From Cellvibrionaceae bacterium (lineage in GTDB: Bacteria > Pseudomonadota > Gammaproteobacteria > Pseudomonadales > Cellvibrionaceae), in the NCBI GenBank assembly GCA_030597965.1, contig JAUVQU010000033.1, positions 1-15,763 of the forward strand: 15,763 bases of DNA, in the 5' to 3' direction. Shown here one piece after another: positions 1 to 6,742 of this stretch. The position numbers and the translations under genes were made by a program. Under the pieces are notes generated by a model. The model saw only the letters and a list, made by a program, of their open reading frames with translations, was not told the origin of the DNA and searched no databases. Numbering within the stretch: the first letter of the stretch is position 1; each line of letters begins with the position of its first letter.

Positions 1-141
1 CATACAGTCAGTGTGGTAGGTGAGTTGCCCGCTGTAGTGGCTCAACGTATTGCCGCCTCGATTACTTCAAAGCCGATTGTTTCGAAGCCGACCGCTCATG
101 CTATGCCGACCCTACAATCACCGCCTGTCATTGATGAGTAA
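1..141 (+). CDS. rseB: RseB/MucB C-terminal end (partial, 5' truncated)
   Basis: The window opens inside a reading frame (frame 1) giving 46 residues and a TAA at 139-141. The residues include VSVVGELPAVVAQRIAASI, which resembles the C-terminal strand and helix of RseB/MucB. That periplasmic protein binds the anti-sigma factor RseA/MucA and shields it from DegS/AlgW, and it also senses lipoproteins or lipopolysaccharide. A short proline/threonine-rich tail (SKPTAHAMPTLQSPP) follows. The next gene is rseC, as expected for the rpoE-rseA-rseB-rseC (algU-mucABC) operon. The call rests on this short C-terminal match plus the neighbour. Confidence 0.8.
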   Translation, partial: HTVSVVGELPAVVAQRIAASITSKPIVSKPTAHAMPTLQSPPVIDE

Positions 142-176
142 TATCATGGCGATGCGCTATAAGGTAATTGTTTCTC

Positions 177-674
177 GTGATTAAAGAAGCTGGAAGAATT
201 GTCGCCATTGACTCGGATTGCCTTTGGGTAGAGACCATACAAGGCTCTACTTGTGGCAACTGCAGTGCTCAAAAAGGTTGTGGTCAGAGTATGGTGGCAA
301 AATGGAGTGGTAAGACAGTCCACATTCCTGTGTTACTTGGGGGTCGTTCACCCGATAGTTTTTCTTTGCATGAAGATATTGAAATAGGTATCCCTGAGCA
401 TGTGATCGTACGTGGATCTTTGTTTGTGTATTTGTGTCCGCTTTTCTGCATGGTCGCTGGTATGCTGCTTGCTGAGTGGCTGTTTGGCTCTGAACTGGTA
501 GCCATTGTTGGCGCAGTAGCGGGTTTGCTATTGGGTGGCCTGGTGGTTCGAGGGCACAGTAATCGCCATCGTTTGGATCATCGGGTTCAGCCAGTGATTA
601 TCGATAATCAAGAGCCGGTTCAGTGGTCGTCTCAATCCGGTGGTCGGTGTACCACAGGCCCTTTAAATCTCTAA
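177..674 (+). CDS. rseC: SoxR-reducing system / sigma-E regulator RseC (MucC)
   Basis: The protein has 165 residues from a GTG start at 177 (MIKEAGRIVAID), which matches the family N-terminus (MIKEWATV in E. coli). AAGG at 161-164 lies 12 nt upstream of it. A TTG at 168 would add three residues but leaves almost no room for a ribosome site. A cysteine cluster at C26, C29 and C35 (CGNCSAQKGC) is the family's putative Fe-S or redox motif. Two membrane helices follow, at about 80-102 and 107-126, and then a short cytoplasmic tail. RseC is an inner-membrane protein tied to sigma-E regulation and, in E. coli, to the Rsx complex that reduces SoxR. It lies 35 nt after rseB, so the two are surely one operon. 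Confidence 0.9.
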   Translation: MIKEAGRIVAIDSDCLWVETIQGSTCGNCSAQKGCGQSMVAKWSGKTVHIPVLLGGRSPDSFSLHEDIEIGIPEHVIVRGSLFVYLCPLFCMVAGMLLAEWLFGSELVAIVGAVAGLLLGGLVVRGHSNRHRLDHRVQPVIIDNQEPVQWSSQSGGRCTTGPLNL

Positions 675-879
675 TTTAACAGATTCTTTGTCGAATGATC
701 TCGCTGCCCTGTGGTGGGAGTAAGTCGATAGCTTATATGTGTCGGATAGGCTAGAATTGCCCGCAAATTTGGGGGTGTTTTTTGGCTATCAAAAGCGCCC
801 ATGTCTGGGCGTTATACCGTGTTAAAAGCGGTGTCGCCCGCACTGAATAGTGCAAACTCAATTGTGACCTGTATATATT
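675..879 (+). other. rseC-lepA intergenic leader with small hairpins
   Basis: This 205-bp gap holds no gene I recognise. It contains a TAGAAT hexamer at 752-757, a possible -10 without a convincing -35. A 7-bp hairpin lies at 794-800/807-813 (loop ATGTCT, one G-U pair), and a 5-bp perfect hairpin at 840-844/849-853 (loop GAAT). ATTGTGAC occurs twice, at 861-868 and 878-885, and the second copy spans the lepA start codon. A G-run and T-run at 771-783 look vaguely terminator-like but lack a solid stem. In Pseudomonas a mucD protease gene lies between mucC and lepA; I see no remnant of one here. Confidence 0.4.
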
Positions 880-2682
880 GTGACTGACCTAAGCCATATC
901 CGTAACTTTTCCATTATTGCCCACATTGACCATGGTAAATCGACCATCGCTGACCGCTTTATTCAGGTTTGCGGTGGCTTGGCGGCCCGTGAGATGGAGG
1001 CGCAAGTACTCGACTCGATGGATATTGAGCGTGAGCGCGGTATTACCATTAAGGCTCAAAGTGTGTCTTTGGACTACAAGGCGCGAGATGGCGAAACGTA
1101 TCAGCTTAACTTTATCGATACTCCAGGACACGTAGACTTCTCCTATGAGGTGTCCCGCTCTTTGTCGGCCTGTGAAGGTGCATTGTTGGTTGTGGATGCG
1201 GCTCAGGGGGTTGAGGCGCAATCAGTGGCTAACTGCTATACCGCGATTGAGCAGGGCTTAGAAGTCATACCCGTTTTGAATAAAATTGATTTGCCGCAGG
1301 CCGAACCAGACCGTGTCGCTCAAGAGATTGAAGATGTGATTGGTGTTGAGGCATCAGACGCGGTTCAGTGCAGTGCCAAATCAGGCCAAGGCATTGAAGA
1401 TGTACTAGAGGACTTGGTTCGTTTAGTGCCGCCACCGGAAGGCGATGTGGATGCACCGCTACAGGCGCTGATTATCGATTCCTGGTTTGATAATTATATG
1501 GGGGTTGTGTCCCTGGTTCGAGTTAAGCAGGGCACTCTCAAAGTTAAAGATAAGGTCATTACTAAGAGTTTGGGGCGTTCTCAGGTCGTCGATAGTGTCG
1601 GTGTATTCACTCCCAAGCGTAAAGTGACCGGCATGTTACGTGCGGGTGAAGTAGGCTTTGTAGTGGCTGGCATTAAAGATATCCACGGTGCCCCCGTGGG
1701 CGATACCATTACGCATGCAAGCACTCCTGATGTGGATGCGGTGCCCGGTTTCCAAAAGGTCAAGCCCCAGGTTTATGCTGGTCTGTTTCCTGTGAACTCA
1801 GAAGATTACGAGGCTTTCCGTGACGCATTATCGAAGTTAACTCTAAATGATGCCTCTTTGTTCTACGAGCCAGAAAGCTCTGATGCACTGGGGTTTGGGT
1901 TTCGCTGTGGTTTCCTGGGCATGTTGCACATGGAAATTATCCAGGAGCGACTGGAGCGTGAATATGATTTGGACCTAATTACCACCGCACCGACTGTTAT
2001 TTATGAAGTGATGATGAATGATGGCGCAGTTGTCAGTGTTGATAATCCTTCTAAATTGCCGGACCCGGGATCTATTCAAGAAATGCGTGAGCCGATTGTT
2101 GAGGCCAATATATTGGTGCCTCAGGATCATTTGGGCTCTGTGATTACTTTATGTATTCAGAAACGTGGCGTGCAGAAAAGTATGCAGTACTTAGGCAGTC
2201 AGGTTGCAGTGACCTATGAATTGCCGATGAATGAAGTGGTTATGGACTTCTTTGATCGATTAAAGTCGGTAAGTCGTGGATTTGCTTCTTTGGATTACAG
2301 TTTTGTCCGCTTCCAGGAGGCTAAATTAGTACGCCTGGATGTACTGATCAACGGTGATCGAGTTGATGCTCTAGCGTTGATTGTACACCGTGATAATGCG
2401 CCTTTTAAGGGGCGGGCATTGACAGAAAAGATGAAAGAGTTAATTCCTCGTCAAATGTTTGATGTGGCAATTCAGGCTGCCATTGGTGGTCAAGTTATTG
2501 CTAGAACGACCGTCAAGGCACTGCGTAAGAACGTAACCGCTAAATGTTACGGTGGCGATATAAGCCGAAAGAAGAAACTGTTGCAGAAGCAGAAAGCAGG
2601 TAAGAAACGTATGAAGCAGGTGGGCAACGTAGAGATCCCACAGGCAGCATTTCTGGCTGTTTTGAAGATGGATGAAAAATAG
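880..2682 (+). CDS. lepA: Elongation factor 4 (LepA), ribosome-associated GTPase
   Basis: This 600-residue protein matches the family length (599 in E. coli). EF4/LepA is a translational GTPase related to EF-G that binds the ribosome and has been linked to back-translocation, initiation and 30S assembly. Visible motifs are the P-loop AHIDHGKST (residues 14-22), the switch I region ERERGITIKAQ, DTPGHVDF (G3) and NKID (G4). Translation-factor domains II, III and V follow. The LepA-specific basic C-terminus is present (GGDISRKKKLLQKQKAGKK). The start is GTG at 880 (TDLSHIRNFSIIAHIDHG), fixed by homology, because no good Shine-Dalgarno sequence lies upstream. lepB follows after 8 nt, as in most Proteobacteria. 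Confidence 0.97.
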   Translation: MTDLSHIRNFSIIAHIDHGKSTIADRFIQVCGGLAAREMEAQVLDSMDIERERGITIKAQSVSLDYKARDGETYQLNFIDTPGHVDFSYEVSRSLSACEGALLVVDAAQGVEAQSVANCYTAIEQGLEVIPVLNKIDLPQAEPDRVAQEIEDVIGVEASDAVQCSAKSGQGIEDVLEDLVRLVPPPEGDVDAPLQALIIDSWFDNYMGVVSLVRVKQGTLKVKDKVITKSLGRSQVVDSVGVFTPKRKVTGMLRAGEVGFVVAGIKDIHGAPVGDTITHASTPDVDAVPGFQKVKPQVYAGLFPVNSEDYEAFRDALSKLTLNDASLFYEPESSDALGFGFRCGFLGMLHMEIIQERLEREYDLDLITTAPTVIYEVMMNDGAVVSVDNPSKLPDPGSIQEMREPIVEANILVPQDHLGSVITLCIQKRGVQKSMQYLGSQVAVTYELPMNEVVMDFFDRLKSVSRGFASLDYSFVRFQEAKLVRLDVLINGDRVDALALIVHRDNAPFKGRALTEKMKELIPRQMFDVAIQAAIGGQVIARTTVKALRKNVTAKCYGGDISRKKKLLQKQKAGKKRMKQVGNVEIPQAAFLAVLKMDEK

Positions 2683-2690
2683 GTATATTT

Positions 2691-3533
2691 ATGGATATTA
2701 ATTTCCCGTTAGTTCTTGTTGTTCTTGTTTTTGTCACGGGAATTGTTTGGTTATTTGATGCTCTGTTTTTAGCAAAAGGTCGTCGTCTAGCGTCTGAAAA
2801 GGTGGATCAGCAATTCAGCGATTTGGATATTGATGATCAAGAGCGTGATCGCATTTATCAGCAGGCTCAAACCACAGCGACAAAAGAGCCCGTCGCGGTC
2901 GAGTACTCAAAATCATTCTTTCCTGTTTTATTTGTTGTTTTAGTGCTGCGTTCTTTTATTGTTGAACCTTTCCAAATACCATCTGGCTCCATGATTCCTA
3001 CGCTAAAAATAGGTGATTTTATTCTGGTGAATAAATTCACCTACGGTATTCGCCTGCCAGTGACTCGCAACAAAGTTGTTGATGTGAATTTACCGGAGCG
3101 CGGCGATGTGATGGTGTTTTTTCCTCCCCACAAACCGATCTATTTCATTAAGCGGGTAGTGGGTTTGCCGGGCGATGAAATTCGCTATGTGAATAATGTT
3201 CTTTATATTAATGGTAAGAAACAGCCGCAAGAATTGATTGCTTCATTGCCGCCGGCTAATCCTCAAGTGCAATTAACTAAAGAAACGTTAAATGGCGTTG
3301 AGCACACGATGCGTAAGCACATTGTGCCGAGCCGCTTAAGTCGTAAAGGCTATTGGGTTGTGCCTGAAGGGCATTACTTTATGATGGGTGATAATAGAGA
3401 CAATAGTTCCGACAGCCGGGACTGGGGTCCAGTACCAGAAGAAAATATAGTGGGTAAGGCTTTTGCCGTGTGGATGCACTGGGAATCATTCTTGAGTTTG
3501 CCAAGTTTTAATAGCGTGGGAAAAGTGCAGTAA
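2691..3533 (+). CDS. lepB: Signal peptidase I
   Basis: This 280-residue inner-membrane serine protease removes signal peptides from Sec- and Tat-exported proteins at the periplasmic face. Helix 1 is at about 5-28. A polar, charged cytoplasmic loop follows (30-70), and helix 2 at about 75-92. The catalytic serine is S100 in PSGSMIPTL and the general-base lysine is K154 in FIKRVVGLPGDEI. The box GDNRDNSSDSRDWGPVP, conserved in type I peptidases, lies near the C-terminus. The length is shorter than E. coli LepB (324) and close to Pseudomonas forms. It is 8 nt downstream of lepA, consistent with the classic lepAB operon. Confidence 0.97.
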   Translation: MDINFPLVLVVLVFVTGIVWLFDALFLAKGRRLASEKVDQQFSDLDIDDQERDRIYQQAQTTATKEPVAVEYSKSFFPVLFVVLVLRSFIVEPFQIPSGSMIPTLKIGDFILVNKFTYGIRLPVTRNKVVDVNLPERGDVMVFFPPHKPIYFIKRVVGLPGDEIRYVNNVLYINGKKQPQELIASLPPANPQVQLTKETLNGVEHTMRKHIVPSRLSRKGYWVVPEGHYFMMGDNRDNSSDSRDWGPVPEENIVGKAFAVWMHWESFLSLPSFNSVGKVQ

Positions 3534-3572
3534 ATTATTTTTATTGATGACGTAAAACCAAAAGGGGATGTC

Positions 3573-3998
3573 ATGAGGCAAGTAGAAAAAACAATGAAGA
3601 ATCAACGTGGTTTTTCTGCCAGTGGATTGCTGGTAGTACTGGCTGTCGGTGGTTTTTTGTTTACCTGTATTTCTCGCATGGCACCTGCTTATATGGAGGA
3701 TCGCTACGTCAAAGAAGCGTTGTTAAATATTGAGGCGAAAGTGGGTAGTGAGTTTGCCGATCTATCTTCGCGGAGTATTAAAGGACAGGTTAATAAATTC
3801 TTTGTTATTAATAATGTGAGGAATGAGGCCGTTATTGGCAGCTTAAAGGTTGAGAGACTGAAGGGAAAAACTTTGGTCTCGATGGATTATGAAATCAGAG
3901 AGAACCTTTTTTATAATGTCGATGTTGTCATGACGTTCAAAAACCATTGGTATTCCAATGAGCCAACAGTCTGCTGTAAGCCATTAAATGAGCGTTAA
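3573..3998 (+). CDS. DUF4845 family single-pass membrane protein
   Basis: This 141-residue protein has no assigned function. One N-terminal membrane helix (about 16-33) is preceded by a short basic segment, and a small, probably periplasmic, domain follows. The family is recognised from its position between lepB and rnc and from the pattern QRGFSASGLLVVLAVGGF...APAYMEDRYVKEAL. The segment before the helix resembles a type IV pilin leader (RGF then hydrophobic), but the glutamate normally at +5 is absent. The ATG at 3573 is chosen because AAGGGG lies at 3562-3566; an in-frame ATG at 3594 has no ribosome site. Two adjacent cysteines lie near the C-terminus. The end overlaps rnc by 11 bp, so translation of the two may be coupled. 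Confidence 0.8.
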   Translation: MRQVEKTMKNQRGFSASGLLVVLAVGGFLFTCISRMAPAYMEDRYVKEALLNIEAKVGSEFADLSSRSIKGQVNKFFVINNVRNEAVIGSLKVERLKGKTLVSMDYEIRENLFYNVDVVMTFKNHWYSNEPTVCCKPLNER

Positions 3999-4674
3999 TA
4001 AAATATCCAGAGAACGTTTGCTGCGACGCTTGGGTTATGAGTTTTCTGATAAGAAATTATGCCAGTTGGCATTAACGCATCGCAGTTACGGTAGTATTAA
4101 TAATGAGCGTTTGGAGTTTCTTGGCGACTCAATACTCAATTTTGTGATTGGTGAAGATCTTTTTCGTCGTTTTCCAGAAGCCAAAGAGGGGCAGCTCAGC
4201 CGACTTAGAGCGCAGTTGGTTAAAGGTGAAACTCTGGCTGAAATTGCCCGTGAGTTTGATATGGGCGAGAACCTGACTTTAGGTGAGGGCGAGATGAAAA
4301 GCGGTGGTTTTCGCCGTGACTCAATTTTGGCTGACACGGTAGAGGCTCTAATTGGAGCCATACATTTAGATTCTGGGGCTGAGGCTTCAAAAGGTAGGGT
4401 ATTAGCTTGGTATCATAGTCGTTTGGAGGCAATTAGGCTCGACGAAAAAAAAGACCCTAAAACTGAGCTTCAGGAGCTACTGCAGTCGCGTAAGAAACCA
4501 TTGCCAGAGTATGAAGTAGTGGACATCGCTGGTGAGGCACACGCACAAATTTTCACAGTGGAATGTCATTGTGTGTTGTTGTCAAAACCGACGAGCGCGA
4601 AAGGCAGTAGTCGTCGCGTGGCAGAAAAGAAAGCCGCTGATCAAGCATTGACCCAATTGTGTAAAAAATTATGA
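3988..4674 (+). CDS. rnc: Ribonuclease III
   Basis: This 228-residue endonuclease cuts double-stranded RNA. It processes the rRNA precursor and matures or degrades many mRNAs and sRNA duplexes. The signature NERLEFLGD is at 39-47 (E43, D47) and the second metal-binding pair is D116/E119 in DSILADTVEALIG. These match E. coli E41, D45, D114 and E117. The C-terminal double-stranded-RNA-binding domain begins near KDPKTELQELLQ (about 155) and ends with the GSSRRVAEKKAADQAL helix. Its start lies inside the DUF4845 gene and its stop overlaps the era start (ATGA), so it is tightly coupled on both sides. Confidence 0.97.
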   Translation: MSVNKISRERLLRRLGYEFSDKKLCQLALTHRSYGSINNERLEFLGDSILNFVIGEDLFRRFPEAKEGQLSRLRAQLVKGETLAEIAREFDMGENLTLGEGEMKSGGFRRDSILADTVEALIGAIHLDSGAEASKGRVLAWYHSRLEAIRLDEKKDPKTELQELLQSRKKPLPEYEVVDIAGEAHAQIFTVECHCVLLSKPTSAKGSSRRVAEKKAADQALTQLCKKL

Positions 4675-5576
4675 ACACCTCAAAATCTGTTAAGCGTTGT
4701 GGATATGTAGCCATTGTTGGACGACCCAATGTGGGTAAATCGACGTTGCTCAATCACATCCTTGAGCAAAAAATCAGTATTACCTCTCGTAAGCCACAAA
4801 CCACACGACATAATGTTTTGGGTATTAAAACGGAAGACGGCGTGCAGGCAATCTATGTTGATACTCCGGGGATGCACCAGCGTCATGATAAGGCGATCAA
4901 CCGCTACATGAACAAAGCCGCCAGTAACGCCGTTAAAGATGTAGATGTGGTGGTGTTTATTGTTGATAAGTTAGCGTGGATGCCAGATGACGACATGGTT
5001 GCTCAACGATTACAGTATTTGGAATGCCCAATTATCCTCGCGGTTAATAAAATAGATCAGCTGGAAGATAAAGAAACACTATTGCCTCATTTGCAAAAAT
5101 TAGCAGAGCGTTTGAATGTGGCGGAGATTATTCCTATTTCTGCGCTACGTGGTCATAATCTGGATAAGCTACAAGCTTTGGTTGCTGAAAGATTGCCGGA
5201 AACGGATCACTTTTATCCCGAAGATCAAATTACCGATCGTACTTCTCGCTTTTTAGCGGCAGAAATTGTGCGTGAAAAGATTACTCGGCAGTTGGGTGAC
5301 GAACTGCCATATCAAATGACGGTGGAAATCGAAGAGTTCAATCATGAGGGTCGCATAATTCATATTGGGGCCTTAATTTTAGTTGAGCGGGATGGACAAA
5401 AGCGTATTTTGATTGGTGACAAGGGCGATAAAATCAAACAGATTGGTCAGCAGGCCCGCATTGATATGGAGAAATTGTTCGATACTAAAGTAATGCTGCG
5501 GTTATGGGTGAAGGTCAAATCCGGTTGGTCTGATGATGAGCGGGCTTTACGCAGTCTTGGTTACGATGATATTTAA
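4671..5576 (+). CDS. era: GTPase Era (16S rRNA / 30S assembly)
   Basis: This 301-residue Ras-like GTPase binds the 3' end of 16S rRNA and drives late 30S maturation, coupled to growth and cell division. The motifs are G1 GRPNVGKS (17-24), the T-rich switch I (SRKPQTTRHNVLG), G3 DTPGMH, G4 NKID and G5 SALRG. The C-terminal KH domain carries ILIGDKGDKIKQIG, followed by LRLWVKVKSGWSDDE. Length is the same as E. coli Era (301). Its ATG overlaps the rnc stop by 4 bp, the conserved rnc-era coupling, which places two ribosome-maturation factors under one message. Confidence 0.98.
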   Translation: MNTSKSVKRCGYVAIVGRPNVGKSTLLNHILEQKISITSRKPQTTRHNVLGIKTEDGVQAIYVDTPGMHQRHDKAINRYMNKAASNAVKDVDVVVFIVDKLAWMPDDDMVAQRLQYLECPIILAVNKIDQLEDKETLLPHLQKLAERLNVAEIIPISALRGHNLDKLQALVAERLPETDHFYPEDQITDRTSRFLAAEIVREKITRQLGDELPYQMTVEIEEFNHEGRIIHIGALILVERDGQKRILIGDKGDKIKQIGQQARIDMEKLFDTKVMLRLWVKVKSGWSDDERALRSLGYDDI

Positions 5577-5583
5577 TGGCTTG

Positions 5584-5629
5584 TGAGAGCTGTTTTGAGA
5601 GCCCGAGTTTGAGAGTGTTGTTATGAGAG
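5584..5629 (+). repeat. Four TGAGAG copies at 12-14 nt spacing in the era-recO gap
   Basis: TGAGAG occurs at 5584-5589, 5596-5601, 5610-5615 and 5624-5629. The last copy overlaps the recO start codon (ATGAGAG). The spacings are 12, 14 and 14 nt. Purine-rich GAGAG can act as a weak Shine-Dalgarno sequence, and no better one precedes recO. Whether the array is functional or the product of small duplications is unknown. Confidence 0.5.
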
Positions 5630-6339
5630 TGGAATTACAGCCAGCCTTCATTTTACATTCTCGCCCCTTCCGTGACACTAGCCTCATTGCCGACTGTTTT
5701 AGCCTTGAATATGGGCGAATGTCATTATTAGCGAAAGGCGCCCGTTCTGCAAAATCAAAGCAGAAAAACTATCTTCAGCCCTTCACCCCCATTACGGTGT
5801 CTTGGCAGGGTAAGTCATCACTTAAAACACTCACTTCTGTTGAAGCCTCTGGCGCGCCCAATAAACTAGAGGGAAATTATCTTTACAGTGGTTTTTATTT
5901 GAATGAATTGCTGGTGAGATTACTGCCTGAACACGAAGCTAATCCTGAAATATTTGAACTTTATAAAACCTCGCTAATGGCGCTCGCTAATCAGCAGTCA
6001 TTGGAAATTATCCTGCGGTTATTTGAAGAGCAATTACTGCAGCAGCTTGGTTATGAAATTAATTTCACGACCGATACTGGGTTACAGGCGGGCATTAAAC
6101 CAGGGCAACTGTATAGGTTTCATCCGGAACAAGGTTTTGACTTGTTGCCGCTTCAAGCGAGAATAGAAAATGACGTTTTCTCTGGTGAGCTGATATTAGA
6201 TATTGCTGCTCATCGGTATGATAATGAGGTTATTTTAAGTCAGGCAAAGCGATTGATGCGCTTGGCATTAAAGCCACTGTTGGGTAATAAACCACTGCAG
6301 AGCAGAAAATTATTTGTGGGTATGACATCAAGCTCTTGA
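5623..6339 (+). CDS. recO: DNA repair protein RecO
   Basis: This 238-residue protein (E. coli 242) works in the RecFOR pathway. It binds single-stranded DNA and SSB, anneals strands, and with RecR loads RecA at gaps. The N-terminal OB-fold is seen in PAFILHSRPFRDTSLIADCFS, GRMSLLAKGARSAKS and LQPFTPITVSWQGKSSLKTL. A helical domain with the typical LYSGFYLNELLVRLLP segment follows, and the C-terminal region ends in KRLMRLALKPLLGNKPLQSRKL, close to the family consensus. There is no zinc-binding cysteine set, as in other gammaproteobacterial RecO. Only 21 nt separate it from acpS; pdxJ, usual at this point, is absent. Confidence 0.95.
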   Translation: MRVELQPAFILHSRPFRDTSLIADCFSLEYGRMSLLAKGARSAKSKQKNYLQPFTPITVSWQGKSSLKTLTSVEASGAPNKLEGNYLYSGFYLNELLVRLLPEHEANPEIFELYKTSLMALANQQSLEIILRLFEEQLLQQLGYEINFTTDTGLQAGIKPGQLYRFHPEQGFDLLPLQARIENDVFSGELILDIAAHRYDNEVILSQAKRLMRLALKPLLGNKPLQSRKLFVGMTSSS

Positions 6340-6360
6340 TGATTTGGAAGGGAAGTTTAG

Positions 6361-6738
6361 ATGATCGTAGGTGTGGGTACAGATATTGTCGAGGTAGCTC
6401 GTATTGAGTCTACAGTTGCGCGTTTGGGTGATGCTTTTGCTAGGCGAATATTGGACGAACTAGAATTTAAGATCTACCAGTCTTCATCTCAATCTATCAG
6501 TTATCTTGCCAAGCGCTTTGCCGTTAAAGAAGCGGCGGCCAAAGCTTTGGGCACCGGTATCGGGCGGGGAGTATACTGGCAGCATATGCACACGAGTAAC
6601 AACCAGGATGGTGCGCCTAGGTTAACATTTACCGGTGGAGCACTAGAAAAACTGGAACAGTTAGGTGGCACATGCTGTCACCTCAGTATTTCTGATGAGC
6701 AATGCCACGCTTTAGCATTTGTTGTGCTGGAAAATTAA
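6361..6738 (+). CDS. acpS: Holo-[acyl-carrier-protein] synthase
   Basis: This 125-residue enzyme moves the 4'-phosphopantetheine arm from coenzyme A to a serine of apo-ACP, activating it for fatty-acid synthesis. The metal-binding residues are visible: D8 in GVGTDIVEVARI and E57 in KRFAVKEAAAKALGTGIG. The length is that of the trimeric AcpS group (E. coli 126). A strong ribosome site, GGAAGGGA, at 6346-6353 sets the ATG at 6361. Its stop lies 4 nt from the stop of the converging gene on the other strand, with no recognisable terminator between them. Confidence 0.97.
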   Translation: MIVGVGTDIVEVARIESTVARLGDAFARRILDELEFKIYQSSSQSISYLAKRFAVKEAAAKALGTGIGRGVYWQHMHTSNNQDGAPRLTFTGGALEKLEQLGGTCCHLSISDEQCHALAFVVLEN

Positions 6739-6742
6739 TATT

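Noticed and set aside
760..783. Possible rho-independent terminator after rseC (C-run, G-run, then six T)
   Set aside because: Only three or four base pairs can form around an A/T loop; too weak to call.
3534..3572. RNase III autoregulatory stem upstream of rnc
   Set aside because: Only a 5-bp pairing (3547-3551 with 3570-3574) is visible; nothing like the long cleavable stems of the E. coli rnc leader.
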